DNA of 5,215 nt from a bacterium (lineage in GTDB: Bacteria; Pseudomonadota; Gammaproteobacteria; Burkholderiales; Methylophilaceae), in the NCBI GenBank assembly GCA_027310505.1, contig DAIDAS010000331.1:1-5215 (forward strand). Reading direction: 5' to 3'. The position numbers were made by a program, and so were the translations under genes. Positions 1-4,610 of this stretch are shown piece after piece; position 1 is the first letter of the stretch, and every line of letters starts with the position of its first letter. The notes under the pieces are model-generated. The model was not told where the DNA came from, did no database searches, and saw only the letters and a program-made list of their open reading frames with translations.

Positions 1-272
1 ATCTTGCATATTACGGTGCAGGGTTTAAAGTGCCGAATGGCGAGAGCCGCACTGCATGGGAAAAGTCACGGCGCGAGCGTATCAGCGCGCCGGCTTCCAT
101 TAGGGTTGAACTGAGTGGTATCAGGATCAAGATGGATGACAGTAATCGTGCCACCGTGAGTTTCCACCAGAGTTACCGGGCTGGGGAAGTGGCGAAACGC
201 ACATCGAAATCGCTGATCATGAAAAAAGGTGGCAGCAAATGGTTTATCGAGCAGGAGTTGACTGACCGTTGA
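1..272 (+). CDS. C-terminal NTF2-like (Cds6/SnoaL-like) domain protein, 5' end outside window
   Basis: Only the last 89 codons are present; the frame is open from the window edge and stops with TGA at 270-272, so the true start lies upstream. The visible part begins LAYYGAGFKVP, continues with a W...R..RI segment, then two beta-rich stretches (IRVELSGIRIK, ATVSFHQSY) and ends near GGSKWFIEQEL. This pattern is typical of a compact NTF2/SnoaL-like domain (called Cds6-like in some families) at the C-terminus of TPR-containing or cell-wall proteins. The same layout recurs at the end of the next gene (YLAYY, then an aromatic/R-rich helix, then strands, then K-x-W-x-I), so the two are probably related by domain duplication. 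The stop overlaps the next start by 4 bases, suggesting one operon. The N-terminal part, and so the actual function, cannot be seen. A GTG at 30 is internal and is not taken as the start. Confidence 0.75.
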   Translation, partial: LAYYGAGFKVPNGESRTAWEKSRRERISAPASIRVELSGIRIKMDDSNRATVSFHQSYRAGEVAKRTSKSLIMKKGGSKWFIEQELTDR

Positions 273-1528
273 TCAAGAGACATAAACGGCTGTTTCAGAT
301 TGGGTGCCTGGCGGCGGCCGTTGCCGTCGGCGCTGCATTCCTGCCCTGGAATGCCACTGCATTTGATTTTGGTGGATTGAGGTTCGGTCGTCCCGCGAGC
401 ATTATCCCGCCACGCCCATCGATTCCGCGTGATACCGAAGGTTTGCTGGTCAAAAGCCTGCTTGAAATCACTCAGGGGCAAACGCAGGCGGCACTCGATA
501 CGCTCGACGAACTGGTCCGTATGGCGCCCAACTTCAAGCTGGCGCATCTGGTGCGGGGTGATTTGCTGATGGCGCATGCGCGGGAGCTGAATGGCTTTGG
601 TGGCGCGCCCGATGCATCGAGGGAAGCCATTTCCGATTTTCGCGAAGAGGCGCGCGTACGCCTCGAGCGTTACCTGACGCAGCAGAATGGCCAGAGCATT
701 CCGCAATATCTGTGGCAGCTCGATAGCGGGCAGCAGCATGCGATCGTGGTCGATACCAGCAAGTCGCGCCTTTATCTCTACCGCAATGAAAACGGCAAGC
801 CCCGCTATGTCGCCGATTACTACGTTACGGTCGGCAAGAACGGCACCGAAAAATGGAAGGAAGGCGACAAGCGCACTCCGCTTGGCATCTACTTTGCCGG
901 CACCCCGTTGTCGCAGAAGAAACTGCCCGATTTTTACGGAACCGCGGCCTATCCGCTCAACTATCCCAACGAATGGGATCAGCACCAGGGCAAGAATGGT
1001 CACGGTATCTGGCTGCATGGCACGCCAAGCGACACATATAGCCGTCCACCGCGCGCCAGTGACGGTTGCGTGGTGCTGACCAACCCTGACCTCAAGGCGC
1101 TGGCACCGATCCTGCAGAACGGCAAAACGCCGGTCGTGATCATCCATGACATGCAATCGATGACTCCGGAACAGCTGGCGTCGCAAAAGGACGATCTGGT
1201 GAAGGCGATTGATGAATGGCGTCGCGCATGGGAGTCGCAAAACTCCGAAAATTATCTTGCCTATTATTCTCACGATTTCTTCAGCCAGGGGCGTGATTAC
1301 GAAAGCTGGGCCCAGGAGAAACGTCGTATCCAGGCGGCCGGGACTCCTGCCAAAATTACGCTATCCAATGTCAGCGTGTTTCGTTACCCTGATGACACAC
1401 GCCAGATGGTTGTCGTCAATTTCGATCAGGATTACAAAAGCAATACTCTCAATAACCAGATGCGCAAGCGCCAATACTGGGTGCTGGAAAACAAGCGCTG
1501 GAAGATTCTGTACGAAGGCGCGGCTTAG
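269..1528 (+). CDS. Secreted L,D-transpeptidase (YkuD domain) with C-terminal NTF2-like domain
   Basis: This 419-residue protein is predicted to act on peptidoglycan in the periplasm. Residues 1-31 form a signal peptide: a basic start (KRHKR), a hydrophobic stretch at 11-26 and a probable cleavage after ATA. Residues about 57-104 resemble a single TPR-like helical hairpin. The YkuD domain spans about 156-292, with HGIWLHG at 245-251 and the catalytic segment ASDGCVVL, placing His250 and Cys267 as active-site residues; SDGC replaces the more usual S-[HR]-G-C. Residues about 316-417 form an NTF2-like domain starting WRRAWES and YLAYY, like the end of the preceding gene. YkuD enzymes form 3-3 crosslinks, attach lipoproteins to murein or, as with DpaA, remove them; which applies here cannot be told. 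The TTG start at 269 is chosen because it keeps the whole signal peptide, overlaps the previous stop (TTGA), and has AGGAG at 253-257 with 11 bases spacing. No later start would keep export. Confidence 0.9.
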   Translation: MIKRHKRLFQIGCLAAAVAVGAAFLPWNATAFDFGGLRFGRPASIIPPRPSIPRDTEGLLVKSLLEITQGQTQAALDTLDELVRMAPNFKLAHLVRGDLLMAHARELNGFGGAPDASREAISDFREEARVRLERYLTQQNGQSIPQYLWQLDSGQQHAIVVDTSKSRLYLYRNENGKPRYVADYYVTVGKNGTEKWKEGDKRTPLGIYFAGTPLSQKKLPDFYGTAAYPLNYPNEWDQHQGKNGHGIWLHGTPSDTYSRPPRASDGCVVLTNPDLKALAPILQNGKTPVVIIHDMQSMTPEQLASQKDDLVKAIDEWRRAWESQNSENYLAYYSHDFFSQGRDYESWAQEKRRIQAAGTPAKITLSNVSVFRYPDDTRQMVVVNFDQDYKSNTLNNQMRKRQYWVLENKRWKILYEGAA

Positions 1529-1546
1529 GGCTTGTCGAGCAAGCCC
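1528..1546 (+). other. Hairpin just after the transpeptidase stop codon
   Basis: A perfect 7-bp stem (GGGCTTG at 1528-1534 with CAAGCCC at 1540-1546) and a 5-base loop begins on the last base of the TAG stop. No clean T-tract follows (the next bases are GGGCC and then a mixed ATTTCTTG), so it is at best a leaky terminator. It may instead be a processing or 3'-protecting structure that lowers or separates expression of the downstream cyclophilin genes. It lies in the only real gap of the + strand gene run. Confidence 0.45.
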
Positions 1547-1568
1547 GGGCCATTTCTTGATCTTCACT

Positions 1569-1574
1569 GGAGGG
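1569..1574 (+). promoter_or_regulatory. Shine-Dalgarno site of the PpiA-like gene
   Basis: GGAGGG lies 7 bases before the TTG at 1582. It is strong and well spaced, and it settles the TTG start, since no ATG or GTG nearby would keep the signal peptide. Confidence 0.8.
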
Positions 1575-1581
1575 AATTATT

Positions 1582-2250
1582 TTGAATTTCATCGCCAGAT
1601 TTCTGATTGTTCTTGGAGTGCTGTTCAGTACGTGGGCGCAGGCTGCCAATCCGCAGATCGAATTCCGCACCAGTATGGGCAGCTATGTCGTGGAGCTTTA
1701 CCCGGACAAGGCACCGAAAACTGTCGCCAATTTTCTGGAATACGTGAACAGCGGCTTTTATGACGGTACGATCTTTCACCGGGTGATCGACAGCTTCGTG
1801 GTCCAGGGCGGCGGTTTGCGACCGGATTTCTACCAGAAAAAGACGCTGGAGCCGATTCCGAACGAGGCCAACAACGGCCTCAAGAACGATTACGGCACGC
1901 TGGCCATGGCCAGGCTGTTCAGTGCGGATTCGGCCACGGCACAATTTTTTATCAATGTGGCTGAAAACAAGACGCTCAACTACACGCGTCCCGATTCGGC
2001 ACATATGGGCTATTGCGTGTTCGGCCGGGTCATTCGCGGCATGGATGTGGTGGAAAAAATCTCCCACCTTCCGACGCAGGCGGTGGGCAAGCTACCGGAC
2101 GTACCGACTCAGGCAGTCATGATCGAAAAGGCGGCTGTGCTGGAAACGCCTGTCGTGGCCGAGGCTTCGACGGGAAAGCCTGCGGAGCAGCCTACCGCCA
2201 AATTCTCACATTCTGAAAAAACTGTAAAAAAAGGAAAGAAACGTGGTTAA
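1582..2250 (+). CDS. ppiA: Periplasmic cyclophilin-type peptidyl-prolyl cis-trans isomerase (PpiA-like)
   Basis: This 222-residue protein should catalyse cis-trans isomerisation of Xaa-Pro bonds in exported proteins. Residues 1-21 are a signal peptide ending in AQA. The cyclophilin domain covers about 25-186. Visible active-site landmarks are FHRVID with Arg67, Phe72, Gln75 in VVQGGG, Met109 in LAMAR and the QFFIN segment at 121-125. Where PpiB enzymes have Trp and E. coli PpiA has Phe, this protein has Met142 (HMGYCVFG), a change in the pocket that binds cyclosporin in eukaryotic cyclophilins. About 35 residues after the domain form a Pro/Ala/Lys-rich tail ending KKGKKRG, which E. coli PpiA lacks. 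The tail codons also supply the ribosome binding site of the next gene, which this gene overlaps by 8 bases. By eye, about half the domain residues are identical to the neighbouring PpiB, consistent with an old tandem duplication followed by gain of an export signal on one copy. Confidence 0.93.
   Translation: MNFIARFLIVLGVLFSTWAQAANPQIEFRTSMGSYVVELYPDKAPKTVANFLEYVNSGFYDGTIFHRVIDSFVVQGGGLRPDFYQKKTLEPIPNEANNGLKNDYGTLAMARLFSADSATAQFFINVAENKTLNYTRPDSAHMGYCVFGRVIRGMDVVEKISHLPTQAVGKLPDVPTQAVMIEKAAVLETPVVAEASTGKPAEQPTAKFSHSEKTVKKGKKRG
2231..2235 (+). promoter_or_regulatory. Shine-Dalgarno site of ppiB inside the ppiA tail
   Basis: AAGGA lies 7 bases before the GTG at 2243, within the Lys/Gly codons at the end of the preceding gene. 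It supports the GTG start and translational coupling of the two cyclophilins. Confidence 0.7.
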
Positions 2251-2737
2251 ACTGCATACCAACTTCGGCGAGATTACCTTGAAACTGGATGCTGAAAAAG
2301 CACCCGTCACCGTTGCCAATTTTCTCGAATACGTCAACAGCGGCTTCTATAACAACACCATCTTTCATCGTGTCATCGATAACTTCATGATTCAGGGCGG
2401 CGGTTTCGAGCCCGGCATGAACCAGAAGCAGCCGACCAACGATCCGATCAAGAACGAAGCCGACAACGGCCTGCAGAACAAGGCCTACACCATCGCTATG
2501 GCCCGTACGCCGAACCCGCATTCGGCCAGCAGCCAGTTCTTCATCAACGTTGCCGATAACGATTTCCTCAACTTCTCGGCACCAACCTCCAGCGACTGGG
2601 GCTACTGCGTGTTCGGCAAAGTCGTTGACGGCACCGACGTCGTGGACGCCATCAGGAAGGTGAGAACTGGCAACAAGGCCGGTCATCAGGATGTGCCGGT
2701 CGAAGACGTCATCATTGAGCGCGCGGAGGCGAGCTGA
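2243..2737 (+). CDS. ppiB: Cytoplasmic cyclophilin-type peptidyl-prolyl cis-trans isomerase PpiB
   Basis: This 164-residue protein is a complete, single-domain cyclophilin without a signal peptide, so it should act on proline peptide bonds in the cytoplasm. It follows E. coli PpiB almost throughout: NNTIFHRVI with Arg43, NFMIQGGGFEPGM with Phe48 and Gln51, IAMART with Met86, SSQFFINVADNDFLNF, Trp119 in DWGYCVFG, and HQDVPVEDVIIE near the end. All expected catalytic and pocket residues are present. The GTG start at 2243 gives MVKLHTNFGE, which matches the family N-terminus (MVTFHTNHGD in E. coli), and overlaps the ppiA stop by 8 bases. The TGA at 2735-2737 overlaps the proposed lpxH start (CTGA). 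The tandem copy upstream is exported, so the pair appears to divide the same activity between two compartments. Confidence 0.97.
   Translation: MVKLHTNFGEITLKLDAEKAPVTVANFLEYVNSGFYNNTIFHRVIDNFMIQGGGFEPGMNQKQPTNDPIKNEADNGLQNKAYTIAMARTPNPHSASSQFFINVADNDFLNFSAPTSSDWGYCVFGKVVDGTDVVDAIRKVRTGNKAGHQDVPVEDVIIERAEAS
2725..2729 (+). promoter_or_regulatory. Shine-Dalgarno site of lpxH inside ppiB
   Basis: GGAGG lies 4 bases before the CTG at 2734. The spacing is short, but the core is complete and no other in-frame initiation point exists nearby, so it helps to fix the unusual start. Confidence 0.6.
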
Positions 2738-3465
2738 ACCCCGTTTTCCTGATCTCTGACCTGCATCTTTGCGCGGACCGTCCGCACACGACGCAACTCT
2801 TGCTGGATTTTCTTGGTACAACAGCGCAGGGGTGCTCTGCGCTGTATGTGCTGGGCGATTTGTTCGAATATTGGGCAGGTGACGATGCGCTGTCGGAGGA
2901 CGCCCATGCGCAATCCGTTGTCGGCGCCTTCAGGAATCTGGCAGAACATGGAACGCCGGTCTTCGTCATGCACGGCAACCGCGATTTCCTGATGGCGCAG
3001 GGCTTTGCCAGCGCTTCGGGGGCGACGTTGCTGCAGGATCCGGTCGAGATCGAGGTGGGTGGGCGACATGCGCTGCTGACCCACGGCGATGCGCTTTGTA
3101 CCGACGACGTGGCCTATCAGGCGTTTCGTCGGCAAGTGCGGGAGCCGGCCTGGCAGCAGGCATTTCTTGCCCAGCCACTGGAGGCGCGTCGAACGCAGAT
3201 CGAAGCCCTGCGCATGCGCAGTGAAACGGAGAAAAGCACCAAGGCGGAAGCGATCATGGATGTGAACGAGCATGCGGTTCATGCCATGATCGCCTTGCAT
3301 GGTTATCCGGAGTTGCTGATTCACGGCCATACACACCGGCCAAACAACCATGACATTGAGATCGACGGTCACCGGTGCACCCGCTGGGTCTTGGGTGATT
3401 GGCACGAAACCGGCGATTACCTGCGTCTGGATGATGCCGGGTGTACCCGGCATCTCATTCCTTAG
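2734..3465 (+). CDS. lpxH: UDP-2,3-diacylglucosamine diphosphatase LpxH, apparent CTG start
   Basis: LpxH hydrolyses UDP-2,3-diacylglucosamine to lipid X and UMP in lipid A synthesis, as a Mn-dependent peripheral enzyme of the inner membrane. From CTG at 2734 the product has 243 residues (E. coli 240). The metallophosphoesterase motifs are complete: SDLHL with Asp9 and His11, LGDLFEYWAGDD with Asp42, HGNRDF with Asn82, THGD with His117, and IHGHTHRPNN with His197 and His199. The frame is closed by TGA at 2716-2718, and between there and the DLH motif the only plausible start is CTG at 2734. The first ordinary start, TTG at 2800, would remove two metal ligands. Starting at CTG gives an N-terminus (MNPVFLISDLHL) one residue longer than that of E. 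coli LpxH, and the codon overlaps the ppiB stop, implying coupled translation. A base change or sequencing error in an original ATG is an alternative. Confidence 0.93.
   Translation: MNPVFLISDLHLCADRPHTTQLLLDFLGTTAQGCSALYVLGDLFEYWAGDDALSEDAHAQSVVGAFRNLAEHGTPVFVMHGNRDFLMAQGFASASGATLLQDPVEIEVGGRHALLTHGDALCTDDVAYQAFRRQVREPAWQQAFLAQPLEARRTQIEALRMRSETEKSTKAEAIMDVNEHAVHAMIALHGYPELLIHGHTHRPNNHDIEIDGHRCTRWVLGDWHETGDYLRLDDAGCTRHLIP
3433..3454. repeat. Perfect inverted repeat at the end of lpxH
   Basis: GATGCCGGGT at 3433-3442 and ACCCGGCATC at 3445-3454 are exact reverse complements; a realistic hairpin has a 9-bp stem and 4-base loop. It lies in the last codons of lpxH and directly past the stop of the convergent Sel1 gene. 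No T-tract follows on either strand, so it is not a standard terminator. It may protect or pause both 3' ends. Confidence 0.6.
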
Positions 3466-4186
3466 CTACCGGTTTCCTGTTGCCGGATCGACCGGTCTTT
3501 TTCTTTTTTGCCGGCGCTTTTTTCGGCAGCCACCAGTCACTGGCCAACTGCTGGGCTTCTACTTCCTCCTCGGGCTGCAACAGACCGCTGGTCTTGTCCC
3601 GAGCCTCGGCGGCTGACTGCATTGCATTGTTTGCCAGCGCATCCAGTTCCTTGCCAGTGACCGGCGTGGCGGCGATATCGAACCACATGTAAGCCCGGAT
3701 CAGGTTGCGCGGCGTGCCTTCGCCGTTGGCATACATATTGCCGAGCATGAGCTGCCCGGGGCGATCGCCGGAATCCGCGAGCCGCTGTGCCCATGCGAAT
3801 GCTTCCCCATGATCGACCGGCACATCGTGGCCTTCGAACAGTTTCACGGCCAGTAGGCGTTGCGCGCCTGTATGCCCAGCTTGTGCCGCTTTGCGCAGCC
3901 AGCGCAGGGCTTCGCGGGTATTCTTGGGCAGGTCACGGCCATAGTTGTAGCGTGAGCCGAGTTCGAATTGCGCCTGCAGATCGCCGGCATCAGCCTTTTT
4001 CTGCAGGATGGCATAGGGGAGTTTGTCGTACTCGATCCTTTTTGGAGTGGTTTTCGGCGTTTCCTTTGGCGCACTTTCTACGGGTTTTTCAAGGGCAGGG
4101 ATATCCGTGGTCTCGTCAGGTTCGGCTGCAAAAACCGGGAAGCAGGCCAGAAGCAGGATGAGAGTGACAAGGGTCAGGTTGCGCAT
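3455..4186 (-). CDS. Secreted Sel1-repeat (TPR-like) protein
   Basis: This 243-residue protein has a signal peptide (residues 1-20, MRNLTLV...PVFA, cleavage probably after VFA), a charged Pro/Thr/Lys linker at about 22-50, then Sel1-like repeats. Three units can be seen at about 67-104 (AQFELGSRYNYG...ALRWLRKAAQAG), 105-140 (AQRLLAVKLFEG...AFAWAQRLADSG) and 141-176 (GQLMLGNMYANGEG...AYMWFDIAA). A helical end segment (AEARDKTSGLL to ASDWW) and a Lys-rich tail follow. Sel1 repeats form alpha-alpha superhelices for protein binding; no enzyme domain is present, so it is probably a periplasmic adaptor of unknown partner. A Cys at 15 (LLAC) makes a lipoprotein signal conceivable, but Leu at -2 fits the lipobox poorly. 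The ATG at 4186 is the natural start, although no Shine-Dalgarno sequence precedes it. The gene converges on lpxH, overlapping it by 11 bases. Confidence 0.9.
   Translation of the reverse strand: MRNLTLVTLILLLACFPVFAAEPDETTDIPALEKPVESAPKETPKTTPKRIEYDKLPYAILQKKADAGDLQAQFELGSRYNYGRDLPKNTREALRWLRKAAQAGHTGAQRLLAVKLFEGHDVPVDHGEAFAWAQRLADSGDRPGQLMLGNMYANGEGTPRNLIRAYMWFDIAATPVTGKELDALANNAMQSAAEARDKTSGLLQPEEEVEAQQLASDWWLPKKAPAKKKKTGRSGNRKPVAKE
3468..3509 (+). terminator. Candidate Rho-independent terminator of the lpxH transcript
   Basis: Just past lpxH, ACCGGT at 3468-3473 can pair with ACCGGT at 3491-3496, or more locally GCCGG (3482-3486) with CCGGT (3492-3496) around a 5-base loop. Either is followed at once by a T-rich tract (CTTTTTCTTTTTT, 3497-3509). 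The stems are short. The tract also encodes the Lys-rich tail of the opposite gene, so its composition may be due to coding alone. Confidence 0.45.
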
Positions 4187-4304
4187 GTGGGGATATTACC
4201 GGAAACAATTCTGCCCGGGGGGGGCGGCGCCGGTGTGTTTTATGTTCCGTACGTGCTAACGTTTCAGCTACCTGGATCATCGTTGTGCAATGGAGGTCGT
4301 TATT
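4187..4304. other. Divergent intergenic spacer with a G8 run
   Basis: These 118 bases separate the Sel1 gene (-) from the small lipoprotein gene (+) and should hold the promoters of both. I see no convincing -35/-10 pair on either strand. Notable points are eight consecutive G at 4217-4224 beside the palindrome GGCGCC, and TAATAT read on the - strand (4193-4198), which ends 6 bases before the Sel1 ATG. Confidence 0.5.
4292..4296 (+). promoter_or_regulatory. Shine-Dalgarno site of the small lipoprotein gene
   Basis: GGAGG lies 8 bases before the ATG at 4305. An in-frame ATG at 4290 overlaps this site and has no binding site of its own, so 4305 is the preferred start. Confidence 0.85.
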
Positions 4305-4514
4305 ATGAATAAATTGAGCGCCATGCTGCTGCTTGCCGCCGCTATTTGCACCGGTTGCAGTCTGCCGCCGGTGAAAGAAGAGAAACATGCGGTTTGCCAC
4401 AAAGGCAAGACCATCTACGTCGATGAGGCGGCGGTGGCTGCGCATGTCCGGCATGGCGATTATGGAAGGGCTTGTTATGGGGACGGCAAGGAAGGTAAAG
4501 GGGAACCGAAGTAA
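4305..4514 (+). CDS. Small predicted lipoprotein with CHKGK...HxxHGD motif
   Basis: This 69-residue product starts with a typical lipoprotein signal (MNKLSAMLLLAAAICTGCS). The likely acylated residue is Cys18 (CTGC lipobox, with the less usual Cys at -3), and Ser19 at +2 favours outer-membrane sorting. The mature part holds VCHKGKTIYV at 30-39, AAHVRHGDYG at 45-54 and Cys57, followed by a Gly/Lys-rich tail. As I recall, CHKGK...AHxxHGD...C modules occur in small exported proteins of many bacteria without an assigned role. The arrangement of Cys31, His32, His47, His50 and Cys57 would suit a disulfide or metal binding, but that is inference. The gene is monocistronic, with a strong Shine-Dalgarno site upstream and a terminator 46 bases beyond the stop. 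Confidence 0.8.
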   Translation: MNKLSAMLLLAAAICTGCSLPPVKEEKHAVCHKGKTIYVDEAAVAAHVRHGDYGRACYGDGKEGKGEPK

Positions 4515-4560
4515 CGCGTCTTGGACTGATGATCGCGTAAGGTAGCCCCCGGGTTACAGA

Positions 4561-4594
4561 AGTTAAAAAGCCTGCGCAAGCAGGCTTTTTAACT
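4561..4594. terminator. Bidirectional Rho-independent terminator
   Basis: AGTTAAAAAGCCTGC (4561-4575) and GCAGGCTTTTTAACT (4580-4594) are perfect 15-bp reverse complements around a GCAA tetraloop of the stable GNRA type. Because each arm carries AAAAA or TTTTT next to the GC-rich core, a U-tract follows the stem on both strands. It sits between the convergent lipoprotein gene and dnaJ and should terminate both. Confidence 0.95.
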
Positions 4595-4610
4595 GGACGG
4601 TCGAAGATTA

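Noticed and set aside
173..1273. A 366-codon open frame on the - strand opposite the transpeptidase gene
   Set aside because: The + strand product has a full signal peptide and YkuD active site. The antisense frame shows no recognisable domain and its openness fits codon bias of the real gene.
1564..2821. Long - strand open frames opposite the two cyclophilins (1564-2067 and 2192-2821)
   Set aside because: Their translations resemble each other only because the sense genes are duplicates. They have no features of their own.
2686..3453. A 255-codon open frame on the - strand opposite lpxH
   Set aside because: LpxH has every metal motif on the + strand. The antisense translation has no family features.
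2800..3465. TTG at 2800 as the start of lpxH
   Set aside because: It would remove the SDLHL segment with two metal ligands and leave a protein about 20 residues too short.
4129..4186. Lipoprotein signal (LLAC) in the Sel1 protein
   Set aside because: Leu at -2 fits the lipobox poorly, whereas cleavage after VFA by signal peptidase I fits well.
4234..4262. Extended -10-like TGCTAACGT as a promoter for the lipoprotein gene
   Set aside because: The matching -35 position (TGTGTT) is poor and no other support is visible, so I do not list it as a feature.
4290..4304. ATG at 4290 as the start of the small lipoprotein
   Set aside because: It overlaps the GGAGG that serves the ATG at 4305 and adds five residues before a perfectly formed signal sequence.
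4542..4557. Possible small hairpin GTAGCCC/GGGTTAC after the lipoprotein gene
   Set aside because: It has a wobble pair and a loop too small to be convincing, and it is overshadowed by the strong terminator directly downstream.
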